A stretch of 10,662 bases of DNA from G020354785 sp965602045. GTDB taxonomy: Bacteria > Bacteroidota > Bacteroidia > Bacteroidales > UBA10428. The notes beneath the pieces are model-generated. The model had not been told where the DNA came from. It searched no databases and saw only the letters and a list, made by a program, of their open reading frames with translations. Position 1 is the first letter of the stretch. The number at the start of each line of letters is the position of its first letter. This document shows, one piece after another, positions 1 to 6,861 of this stretch. The stretch is taken from positions 1 to 10,662 of the forward strand of contig CBFCXR010000073.1 of assembly GCA_965602045.1 (NCBI GenBank). Direction: 5' to 3'. Position numbers and translations under genes: made by a program.

Positions 1-1535
1 CCTGCCCAGCTTTCCCTGTCGAGGCTACGATATTGGATAGCTTCTGCCAGATGTGCAGGAAGTATTTCCTTGCTGGAATCCAAATCAGCAATGGTACGTG
101 AAACCTTTAAAATCCTGTCATATGCCCTGGCTGACAGCCCAAGCTTTTCCATTGCATTTTTTAAAAGTGCAGTGCATTCTGAATTAAGAATACAATATTC
201 TCTTGACAATGAAGGGGGCATCTGTGCATTATTATAGATCTTTTCATAATTTTTGAATCTTTCCTGCTGAATCTTCCTCGCTTGAATAATCCTGTATCTG
301 ATCGTCTCACTATTTTCTGCTTTTCCCTGTTCTGATAGTTTATCAAATGGAACAGGAACAACTTCAATGTGTATATCAATTCTGTCAAGCAACGGGCCGG
401 ATATTTTATTAAGATATTTCTGAACAATTCCAGGTGAACATACACATTCCTTTTCAGGATGGTTATAATATCCGCAGGGACATGGATTCATCGATGCAAC
501 TAACATAAAACCGGCAGGGTATTCAACTGTAAATTTTGAACGTGAAATAGTTATTTTCCTGTCTTCCAAAGGTTGTCTCATCACTTCAAGGGCTGTTCGT
601 TTAAACTCGGGTAACTCGTCCAGGAAAAGTACCCCGTTATGAGCCAGTGAAATCTCACCCGGCTGGGGATATGATCCTCCGCCAACAAGAGCCGTATCTG
701 AAATTGTGTGATGGGGATAGCGATAAGGCCTGCATGTCATAAGGGATGAATCTTTATCAATTTTTCCTGCCACTGAATGAATTTTGGTTGTTTCAAGCGC
801 TTCATGAATTGTGAAAGGCGGTAAAATCGTCGATAACCGCTTCGCCAGCATTGTTTTCCCCGAACCCGGAGGACCAATCATTATAATATTATGCCCGCCC
901 GCCGCAGCTATTTCCAGTGCTCTTTTAACATTCTCCTGCCCTCTTACATCTGAAAAATCAATATTATAATCACTGATTTTAGAAAAAAAATCATTCTGTG
1001 TATCTATAATAGTTGGAGTAAGTTCAATTTCATTATTAAAAAATCCAATAACTTCCTGAATATTCTCAACACCATAAATATCAAGACCATCTACAACAGC
1101 GGCTTCCCTTGTATTATATTTTGGCAGAATAACTCCCTTAAATTCATGCTTTTTAGCCTCTAACGCAATTGGCAAAACCCCTTTGATTGGATGCAGGCTT
1201 CCGTCTAATGAAAGCTCCCCCATAATAAGGTATTCGCTTATGCCCCGGCTGTTAATCTGCTCTGATGCAGCAAGTATTCCAATGGCAATAGGTAAATCAT
1301 ATGCCGTGCCCTCTTTCCTTATATTAGCCGGGGCCATATTAATAATTATTTTTTTCCCCGGCCATTTATAGCCATTTGTCTTGATTGCTGACTCTATGCG
1401 TTGTTTGCTTTCTTTAACAGCATCATCCGGCAGACCAACAAGAAAGAATTTTGTGCCTTGTATTGCATTTACTTCTAAAGTGATAAGCTTTGCATTAATG
1501 CCATATACGGCACTGCCATAAGTCTTTACTAACAT
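1..1535 (-). CDS. comM: ComM/YifB-family AAA+ ATPase (Mg-chelatase-like helicase), 3' end cut by window edge
   Basis: The open frame runs unbroken from an ATG at 1535 to the left edge (511 codons plus two bases). Its domain order is the family's: an N-terminal Lon-protease-like ChlI domain (about residues 20-145), a Mg-chelatase-type AAA+ core (about 190-400) and a C-terminal Mg_chelatase_C domain (about 405-510). Visible motifs are Walker A GPPGSGKT (221-228), Walker B VLFLDE (302-307) and GPLLDRIDI (380-388). Four cysteines (352, 354, 364, 366) form a possible metal-binding cluster that many family members have and E. coli lacks. The visible end, RSLDRESWAG, is typical of the last residues of the family, so only a few codons are probably missing. 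Known relatives are hexameric helicases that drive branch migration during natural transformation. The gene starts 18 bases after the DUF5723 gene, probably as the last member of that operon. Its role in a host of unknown competence is inferred. Confidence 0.93.
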   Translation of the reverse strand, partial: MLVKTYGSAVYGINAKLITLEVNAIQGTKFFLVGLPDDAVKESKQRIESAIKTNGYKWPGKKIIINMAPANIRKEGTAYDLPIAIGILAASEQINSRGISEYLIMGELSLDGSLHPIKGVLPIALEAKKHEFKGVILPKYNTREAAVVDGLDIYGVENIQEVIGFFNNEIELTPTIIDTQNDFFSKISDYNIDFSDVRGQENVKRALEIAAAGGHNIIMIGPPGSGKTMLAKRLSTILPPFTIHEALETTKIHSVAGKIDKDSSLMTCRPYRYPHHTISDTALVGGGSYPQPGEISLAHNGVLFLDELPEFKRTALEVMRQPLEDRKITISRSKFTVEYPAGFMLVASMNPCPCGYYNHPEKECVCSPGIVQKYLNKISGPLLDRIDIHIEVVPVPFDKLSEQGKAENSETIRYRIIQARKIQQERFKNYEKIYNNAQMPPSLSREYCILNSECTALLKNAMEKLGLSARAYDRILKVSRTIADLDSSKEILPAHLAEAIQYRSLDRESWA

Positions 1536-1553
1536 AGGGAAAAGTAAAACTGT

Positions 1554-2978
1554 TTATTTTAGCAATCTTCTATTTCTTTCCCGTCGTTCTTCGGCCTCTC
1601 GTAACCAGTAACAACCGCAATCTTCAATTTTCTCTTTCCTGAAACAGCTAAAATTTATACTTAACCCGAAGCGTATATTTATGTTTTTTGTGCTTTGAAG
1701 CCATATCATCCCGGGAACATTATCACTGATTATGTAAAACTGTACAGGGCTTCTGCCAATAGCCATTCCAAAACCCAGGTTATTAATGCTTCTATTTATG
1801 TATGACCAGCTTAAACTCATTGTAAAATAATTGGCGAACCTTGAATTTGCTGAAAGAGTCAGGCCCGACTGAAATTTCTGTTTGTAAATTTTGCTGCTTA
1901 TAAGAGCTCCAAAATTAATTTTTTCATTCAATTTATATGAAGCTCCTAATAATATTTTAGGTTGAATGATATATATATATGGATTAGTGGTAATATTGGA
2001 CCCTACTGTAAAAGTATTAAGTATATCTTCCAGGTAATTTTCAGTATCTATCGTGTCACCCAAAGGCCCGTCATAAAAAAAATCACCTTCAACATTATAA
2101 TTTGTCAAATTAGATCTGTAATAAATAAATCCTAAATCCAGGACACTCCCTGAAATAGTAATTTTATCATCATATTCACTAATAAATCCGGCATCAACAG
2201 CAAAACCCCAATTTCTTCTGTTCATAATTAAATCATATGGTGAAGTGTAATAGTCATCTGTAAGGTTAAAAATATCTGAAGGACTTACTTCTACACTGAG
2301 AGGAAGGGATGCATTAAGAGTAACATCTGTATTGAATGTAAGATTAAATGTATTTTCTTCAGTATACAAATCCCCTGTGGATTTTCTGGTATTAAAATTG
2401 AGTTTCCCAAATAAGAGCTTCCCCCTGATTCCAAATGTATTATTGTCATCATATTTTTTTGATACCCCTATTGCATATTCACGGAGATGATTAAATTGAA
2501 TTCCTGTTCCTTTTAATGAAATTCTATCATCTTCAAATTGTGTATTCCCTCTCCAGCCTAATGCAAATAAATCTTTAGAGTAGAACAGAATAAATTCGTT
2601 TCTTTCACGAATAGAGAAAGTAAAATAATAATTTTTTATTTTATGTCCTATCGCCAGCAGGTTAGTATATAATTCAGAAGAAAAATAATTCCTGTTCCCA
2701 AGTTTTTTTACAAGGTTTTCAGTGTCAAGAGAAAAAGTTCCTTCCTCATACTCTTCCAAAAGATGATTTACTGTAAACCCGCTATTTGCTATATTAAGAT
2801 GAAATGTAGATAATACAGGAAGGCCAATAAACCATCTGCACTCACTTTGTATGGCCGGATTTATGAAATTAGACTGCGGAACAGAATGCATAAAAAACAG
2901 GGTATTACTCTGTTGTGACTGGATCTTGCAAATAACGACAAAGAATAATATGAAGATTAATCTGATTGACTTTAACAT
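1554..2978 (-). CDS. DUF5723-family outer-membrane beta-barrel protein
   Basis: This is a 474-residue secreted protein. A short positive start, a hydrophobic stretch (about 6-17) and a likely signal-peptidase site near residue 21 precede the mature start QQSNTLFF. The segment just after it (SVPQSNFINPAIQ, then FIGLPVLSTFHLNIANSGFT) is the N-terminal hallmark of DUF5723 proteins as I remember them. The rest alternates aromatic and polar residues in short strands, as in an outer-membrane barrel. The last strand-like segment (about 433-446) is followed by a charged 28-residue tail with a CGC triplet (454-456) and many Arg and Glu residues. The family has no established function. The gene begins 15 bases after the lipoprotein gene and ends 18 bases before comM, so it sits in a minus-strand operon with gmhA. 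The ATG at 2978 places the signal peptide correctly. The family call is from memory; outer-membrane location is inferred. Confidence 0.8.
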   Translation of the reverse strand: MLKSIRLIFILFFVVICKIQSQQSNTLFFMHSVPQSNFINPAIQSECRWFIGLPVLSTFHLNIANSGFTVNHLLEEYEEGTFSLDTENLVKKLGNRNYFSSELYTNLLAIGHKIKNYYFTFSIRERNEFILFYSKDLFALGWRGNTQFEDDRISLKGTGIQFNHLREYAIGVSKKYDDNNTFGIRGKLLFGKLNFNTRKSTGDLYTEENTFNLTFNTDVTLNASLPLSVEVSPSDIFNLTDDYYTSPYDLIMNRRNWGFAVDAGFISEYDDKITISGSVLDLGFIYYRSNLTNYNVEGDFFYDGPLGDTIDTENYLEDILNTFTVGSNITTNPYIYIIQPKILLGASYKLNEKINFGALISSKIYKQKFQSGLTLSANSRFANYFTMSLSWSYINRSINNLGFGMAIGRSPVQFYIISDNVPGMIWLQSTKNINIRFGLSINFSCFRKEKIEDCGCYWLREAEERRERNRRLLK

Positions 2979-2993
2979 TAGTCATTAATGAAG

Positions 2994-3719
2994 TTAAAAT
3001 TCGGAAACATTGAACTCCAGCTCTATCCTTACACCGATATGAAAATCAATATTATATTCAGAGTAAAATTTAACAATATCAATATCCGACCTAATAGTTC
3101 TAACAATGCCATAAACTCTTATAAATCTGATACTGGCAATGTTGTCGATTATATAATCAGAAACAGGACATACTTTAATCTCAGGCGGTCTCTCTTCGGG
3201 AATACCATCAATATTTAATTCAGGGGCAGAAATTAATAAAGGCCCTTCAATAAACAAAGAATCAATCTGATTTCCTGCTTCATCTATAAAATAAACCTGT
3301 GTCCATGTATCTGTAGGAAAATCATTATCAATAATAAATACTAAAGTAATTGCTTTAATTTTATCAAGATCATCAGCCAGGGTACCGAAATCAAATTCTG
3401 TATCTATTGTAGTGTCAAGTAAATATTTAACATTTGCATAGAGTGTATCATTAAATTCTACAAACTCAATAGAATCAGGCAGAGGAGTAAGCAGTGTATC
3501 TATTTGTAATGTATCAGATTGAAGAGTATCTAACTGAAATGTATCCAGTGTTTCAAAATAGTCGTTGATAGTATATGATACGTCACCTATTGGCAGGGAA
3601 TAACTTTGGTTTAAGTCCAAAGAATCTGAAATATTAGTAATATTTTCATCTATGCATGAAATAAATAAAACAGTGAGAATAAGTACCGCTACACAAAATA
3701 TATGTAATTGATATTTCAT
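2994..3719 (-). CDS. Acidic lipoprotein of unknown function, probable cell-surface lipoprotein
   Basis: I do not recognise a named family for this 241-residue protein. A hydrophobic segment (about 6-20) ends in a lipobox-like FISC with the lipidated Cys at 22, so it should be a lipoprotein. The Cys is followed by IDEN; early acidic residues resemble the lipoprotein export signal that sends Bacteroidota lipoproteins to the outer surface. The mature part is rich in Asp and Glu. Residues 59-78 hold four tandem DT[FL]Q[x]-type pentapeptides. The region around 120-160 (FIIDNDFP, then QVYFIDEAGNQIDSLF) has the alternating pattern of a beta-sandwich and resembles domains I recall from other Bacteroidota lipoproteins. 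The gene lies 31 bases after gmhA and 15 bases before the DUF5723 barrel gene, so a lipoprotein/barrel partnership is plausible but unproven. The ATG at 3719 gives a correct signal peptide. Confidence 0.8.
   Translation of the reverse strand: MKYQLHIFCVAVLILTVLFISCIDENITNISDSLDLNQSYSLPIGDVSYTINDYFETLDTFQLDTLQSDTLQIDTLLTPLPDSIEFVEFNDTLYANVKYLLDTTIDTEFDFGTLADDLDKIKAITLVFIIDNDFPTDTWTQVYFIDEAGNQIDSLFIEGPLLISAPELNIDGIPEERPPEIKVCPVSDYIIDNIASIRFIRVYGIVRTIRSDIDIVKFYSEYNIDFHIGVRIELEFNVSEF
3486..3545 (-). repeat. Four tandem 15-base units encoding degenerate DT[FL]Qx pentapeptides
   Basis: Inside the lipoprotein gene, 60 bases read on the minus strand as four consecutive 15-base units, each opening with GATAC. 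They encode DTFQL, DTLQS, DTLQI and DTLLT (residues 59-78). The units differ at several third positions, so the array is old or under protein-level selection and is not a recent slippage product. It lies in the N-terminal stretch between the lipidated Cys and the predicted folded part, a position suited to a spacer or stalk. Confidence 0.75.
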
Positions 3720-3750
3720 ACCGAAAATATCTTTAGCAACATCAAAAATA

Positions 3751-4317
3751 TTATATATTTGATTCGATATAATGAATCAAAGCATGTATTATTTTTATAT
3801 GTATTTCCTGGGTTCTGTCGGAATATTTAGCAAAAGGCGCCCTTAATTCCATATCGCAAAAAGTTGAAAGTTTTCCCCCATCCTTTCCTGTTAATCCTAT
3901 AACAGAAATATCTTTTGATTTAGCAGTTATTGCCGCATTAATTACATTTTTAGAATTTCCGCTGGTACTAATAGCCAGCAGTACATCTCCTGACTGCCCC
4001 ACGCCCTCAACAAATCTTGAAAATATATAATCAAATCCGTAATCATTTGCCGAGCAGGTCATATATGAAGGATCTGAAATAGAAATGGCATGTATTGGTT
4101 TCCTTTCATCACGAAATAATCCTGTAAGTTCTTCAGCAAAATGCATTGCATCACACATTGAGCCTCCGTTACCACAAGATATAATTTTCTTATTATTTAT
4201 TATTGCGTTAACCATAATTTTGCCGGCTTCATAAATTTTCTTAAAATTTGAATCATCTGAAATAAATTCATTTAAAATTCTCTTTGATTCATTAAAGTTA
4301 TCCTTGATTTGTTGCAT
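3751..4317 (-). CDS. gmhA: Phosphoheptose isomerase (sedoheptulose-7-phosphate isomerase)
   Basis: GmhA converts sedoheptulose 7-phosphate to D-glycero-D-manno-heptose 7-phosphate in the cytoplasm, the first step of ADP-heptose synthesis for the LPS inner core. The 188-residue protein is a single SIS domain, close to the 192 residues of the E. coli enzyme. The phosphate-binding and active-site blocks are present: GNGGSMCDAMHFAEELTG (49-66), ND (91-92), ISTSGNS (116-122), LTGKDGG (142-148) and RTQEIHIKIIHAL (168-180). By alignment from memory, Ser53, His59, Glu63, Gln170 and His178 match E. coli Ser55, His61, Glu65, Gln172 and His180. The only notable change is Met for His after GNGGS. It is the first gene of the minus-strand cluster, 31 bases before the lipoprotein gene. 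No other heptose genes are in view. The HFAEELTG and EIHIKIIH blocks make GmhA more likely than the related DiaA. Confidence 0.95.
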   Translation of the reverse strand: MQQIKDNFNESKRILNEFISDDSNFKKIYEAGKIMVNAIINNKKIISCGNGGSMCDAMHFAEELTGLFRDERKPIHAISISDPSYMTCSANDYGFDYIFSRFVEGVGQSGDVLLAISTSGNSKNVINAAITAKSKDISVIGLTGKDGGKLSTFCDMELRAPFAKYSDRTQEIHIKIIHALIHYIESNI

Positions 4318-4365
4318 TTGTCTTATTATTATTTGTATCTGATTTAGCGAAATTATAATCTATTT

Positions 4366-4380
4366 TCAACTTTAAGTTGA
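4366..4380. repeat. Perfect inverted repeat TCAAC-N5-GTTGA in the divergent spacer
   Basis: TCAAC (4366-4370) and GTTGA (4376-4380) are exact reverse complements around TTTAA. Extending inward, the repeat is perfect 7+7 around one base. It lies about 50 bases upstream of the gmhA start, a position suited to an operator for the gmhA operon. A run of six T follows at 4382-4387, so a weak plus-strand hairpin terminator is the alternative, although no plus-strand gene ends nearby. Function is inferred only from position. Confidence 0.4.
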
Positions 4381-4530
4381 GTTTTTTGATATAGTTGAGT
4401 GTTTTACATATATTAACAACGCTAAAATAAATGAAATAATATAATCAATATCCAAACCTTATACAAATTAAAGAAAAAAAGTTTTGTATAATTTTTATTT
4501 ACAATAAAATAATTATCTACAAATAATAGA

Positions 4531-4538
4531 TAAATTTG
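4531..4538 (+). promoter_or_regulatory. Candidate Bacteroidota -7 element for the small-protein/mutL genes
   Basis: TAAATTTG matches the TAnnTTTG -7 consensus of the Bacteroidota primary sigma factor exactly and ends 20 bases before the ATG at 4559, which would give a short leader. No TTG is found about 19 bases upstream where the -33 element should be, so this is only a half match in AT-rich DNA. Confidence 0.3.
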
Positions 4539-4558
4539 TAATACTAAAACTATTTACT

Positions 4559-4855
4559 ATGGGTATGCCTAGATTTTTCAAATTACCTAAACCAAAGTCT
4601 TTCAATTACATCCCGGTATTCTATGATGAAAGAGAGGAAAAATTAAAGGAGAGGGTAGAGAAAGCTGCAAATGAGCTGGGTGTAGAACAAAAACCGCAGG
4701 AAAAATATAAGCCCGCTCTCGCCAGAGGGACCATGCGAAGCTTTCTGAAAAAATCAAAAAAAACGGATAGATACAGTTCTATCCGGTTAATAATAATTAT
4801 TGCTATCCTGCTTATTGTTGCATATTATATAATTGTTAATGTATATTCCCGGTAA
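4559..4855 (+). CDS. Small single-pass membrane protein of unknown function, upstream of mutL
   Basis: This 98-residue protein is basic at its N-terminus, with a KLPKPKSFNYIPVFYDE segment (8-24). A charged, probably helical stretch (about 24-40) and a Lys-rich region (about 60-71) follow. One hydrophobic membrane segment (about 75-95) ends almost at the C-terminus, so most of the protein is probably cytoplasmic and tail-anchored. Short proteins with an FNYxPxYYD-like N-terminus and a C-terminal membrane segment are, from memory, common in Bacteroidota near mutL. Some are labelled riboflavin synthase subunit beta, which looks like a misannotation because no riboflavin enzyme domain is visible here. 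An alternative start is the ATG at 4565. The mutL start lies 110 bases downstream on the same strand. Function is unknown. Confidence 0.75.
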   Translation: MGMPRFFKLPKPKSFNYIPVFYDEREEKLKERVEKAANELGVEQKPQEKYKPALARGTMRSFLKKSKKTDRYSSIRLIIIIAILLIVAYYIIVNVYSR

Positions 4856-4965
4856 TAAGGTGATAAAACACAATCCAAACAGAAAATATTGTTTTAATTT
4901 CAACTTATGCAGATTTTACTATTTTATTAACTGTATTTTTCAACTCAGGTTTAAGAAAGTATTCA

Positions 4966-6810
4966 ATGGCTGATATTATCCAATTGCTTCCTGATTCTGT
5001 TGCCAACCAGATAGCTGCTGGCGAAGTTATTCAAAGGCCGGCATCTGTAGTAAAAGAAATGGTTGAAAATTCAGTAGATGCTGGCAGTACTAAAATAAAA
5101 ATTATTGTAAAAGACGGAGGCAGAAACCTTATCCAGGTGATTGACAATGGTTGTGGTATGTCGGAAACAGATGCAAGGCTTGCTTTTGAGCGGCATGCAA
5201 CATCAAAAATTAAAAATGCCAGTGATCTATTTGAAATAAGAACCATGGGATTCAGGGGAGAAGCGCTTGCTTCAGTTGCTGCTGTGGCCAAAATAACCTT
5301 AAAAACCAGGCAAGCTGAAAATGAAATAGGCACTTTACTCAATATAAGTGGCTCACAAGTTCTTGAGCAGGAACAAACAACCTGCCCGGAAGGATTGAAT
5401 ATAGCTGTTAAAAATCTGTTCTTTAATATCCCTGCAAGAAGAAAATTTTTGAAAAGTAACAGCACTGAATTAAAACATATTATCAATGAATTTCAAAGAG
5501 TAGCAATTCCGCATCCTGATATAGAGTTTATGCTTATACATAACAATTCTGAAATTTATAACCTGCCTAAATCAAACCTCAAGCAAAGAATTTTACACAT
5601 ATTTGGAAAGTCAATAAATCAAAATTTAACTTCCTTAAAAATCGATACCAGCCTCGTAAATTTAAAAGGTTTTGTGGGCAAACCGGAAAACGCAAAAAAG
5701 ACATTTGGAGAACAGTTCTTTTTTATTAATTATCGTTACATGCGCCATCCTTATTTTCACAGGGCAGTAATGAATGCTTATGAAAATATCTTACAGCCTG
5801 ATTCTTTTCCTTCATACTTTATTTTTCTGGAGGCTGATCCTAAAACTATAGATATTAATATTCATCCTACAAAAACTGAAATCAAATTTGAGGATGAACA
5901 GTCAATTTTTCAAATTCTTAAAGCCGCAATAAAAGAGTCATTAGGTAAATTTAATGTAGCTCCGTCAATTGATTTTAATTCCGATGGCGTAATAGAAATC
6001 CCATCCTTAAAAAAAGATACGGAAATCACACCTCCTGAAATTCCAATAGATCCAGAGTATAATCCGTTTAAAAATAATAAAGATTCACAATACTACCGGA
6101 AAGAAAGGGCTTCAGGATCAGAAAAAGATAAGCTGCAAAACTGGGAAAAGTTATATTCCGGATTTTCAAATACAAATGATCATCCTGATTCTTTTAAATT
6201 AACCGGGCAATCGGGACAGAAAACACTGGAATCATCAGTTAAGTTATCAATTGATAATATCTTTCAGCTGAAAGGAAAGTATATACTCACTTCGGTAAAA
6301 TCGGGATTAATGATAATTGACCAGAAAAGGGCACACGAGCGCATTTTGTTTGAAAATTATATTCAATCGCTTGCAAAAAATGTTCCTATGGCTCAGAAAA
6401 CATTGTTCCCTGACACTGTTGAAATGGATGCATCAGATCATAATATTCTAATGGAAATATTAGATGATATTTGCGCTATTGGTTTTGATATAAGTGACTT
6501 TGGAAATAACACAATTATAATTAACGGTTGCCCTTCCGATATACCTAATCCTAATCCGAAAGAATTAATCGAAATATTAATTGAGAAATACAAGAGCACA
6601 GAGGGAGACATAAAAGTCAATGCAAAAGAAAAAATTGCAGGTTCCCTGGCAATGGCTTCGGCAATAAATTATGGCACCCCACTAACCCTTGAAGAAATGC
6701 AGGAAATAGTCGATCAACTATTTGCCTGTGAAGAACCAAATTATTCTCCATCCGGTAAAAAGGTAATATCTATTATAACCATCGATGAATTTGAAAATAA
6801 GTTGAAATAG
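4966..6810 (+). CDS. mutL: DNA mismatch repair protein MutL with degenerate endonuclease motifs
   Basis: MutL links MutS mismatch recognition to strand incision and removal. The 614 residues match the usual length (E. coli 615). The N-terminal GHKL ATPase domain is intact: EMVENSVDAG (31-40, catalytic Glu31 and Asn35), DNGCGM (60-65), RHATSKI (76-82) and GFRGEAL (95-101). A low-complexity linker spans about 335-430. The C-terminal dimerisation domain keeps a likely beta-clamp motif, QKTLFP (477-482). The metal-site motifs of nicking MutLs are altered: DQHA(X)2E(X)4E reads DQKRAHERILFE (452-463), with Lys for His and Arg for Ala but both Glu kept; the ACR/ACK motif reads AMA (562-564); CPHGRP reads SPSGKK (594-599). 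Nicking activity is therefore doubtful. Some of these changes may be typical of Bacteroidota. No mutH is in the window. The ATG at 4966 gives the standard IxxLPxxVxNQIAAGEV start. Confidence 0.97.
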   Translation: MADIIQLLPDSVANQIAAGEVIQRPASVVKEMVENSVDAGSTKIKIIVKDGGRNLIQVIDNGCGMSETDARLAFERHATSKIKNASDLFEIRTMGFRGEALASVAAVAKITLKTRQAENEIGTLLNISGSQVLEQEQTTCPEGLNIAVKNLFFNIPARRKFLKSNSTELKHIINEFQRVAIPHPDIEFMLIHNNSEIYNLPKSNLKQRILHIFGKSINQNLTSLKIDTSLVNLKGFVGKPENAKKTFGEQFFFINYRYMRHPYFHRAVMNAYENILQPDSFPSYFIFLEADPKTIDINIHPTKTEIKFEDEQSIFQILKAAIKESLGKFNVAPSIDFNSDGVIEIPSLKKDTEITPPEIPIDPEYNPFKNNKDSQYYRKERASGSEKDKLQNWEKLYSGFSNTNDHPDSFKLTGQSGQKTLESSVKLSIDNIFQLKGKYILTSVKSGLMIIDQKRAHERILFENYIQSLAKNVPMAQKTLFPDTVEMDASDHNILMEILDDICAIGFDISDFGNNTIIINGCPSDIPNPNPKELIEILIEKYKSTEGDIKVNAKEKIAGSLAMASAINYGTPLTLEEMQEIVDQLFACEEPNYSPSGKKVISIITIDEFENKLK

Positions 6811-6834
6811 GTATAATAACTTTATCTTTATTAA

Positions 6835-6857
6835 TACTGAGTCCTGGCTGCTAAGTA
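6835..6857. terminator. Imperfect hairpin between convergent mutL and folK, weak terminator candidate
   Basis: TACTGAG (6835-6841) and CTAAGTA (6851-6857) pair with one mismatch around a nine-base loop, in the 51-base gap where mutL and folK converge. A run of seven T (6867-6873) follows nine bases later on the plus strand and overlaps the end of folK. The stem is weak and the T-run is not adjacent, so this is a suggestion based mainly on position. Confidence 0.25.
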
Positions 6858-6861
6858 AACG

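Larger units (their letters stand above)
4318..4558. promoter_or_regulatory. Divergent AT-rich intergenic region between gmhA and the small membrane-protein gene
   Basis: These 241 bases separate two genes that point away from each other, so they should carry promoters for both. The region is strongly AT-rich. On the plus strand an exact Bacteroidota -7 match (TAAATTTG) is at 4531-4538, and an inverted repeat is at 4366-4380. I found no convincing full -33/-7 pair for the gmhA side. No open frame or RNA gene was recognised. Confidence 0.5.

Noticed and set aside
161..445. Minus-strand open frame of 94 codons
   Set aside because: It overlaps comM on the same strand in another frame; the comM frame carries conserved motifs throughout, so this is a shadow.
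352..535. Cysteine cluster in ComM considered as a novel metal site
   Set aside because: The CPCG...CxC cluster is common in ComM homologues outside the enterobacteria, so it is a family feature and not a novelty.
1183..1371. Plus-strand open frame of 62 codons
   Set aside because: It is antisense to the conserved N-terminal domain of comM and has no recognisable features.
2988..3218. Plus-strand open frame of 76 codons
   Set aside because: It is antisense to the lipoprotein gene, with no domain or start context of its own.
4856..4965. Possible regulatory RNA or promoter in the 110-base gap before mutL
   Set aside because: Only a short AAACA/TGTTT inverted repeat was seen, with no -33/-7 pair or conserved RNA structure, so nothing beyond an AT-rich spacer is supported.
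5031..5486. Minus-strand open frame of 151 codons
   Set aside because: It is antisense to the highly conserved MutL ATPase domain; its length is explained by the coding bias of mutL.
6438..6620. Minus-strand open frame of 60 codons
   Set aside because: It is antisense to the MutL C-terminal domain and lacks any feature of a real gene.
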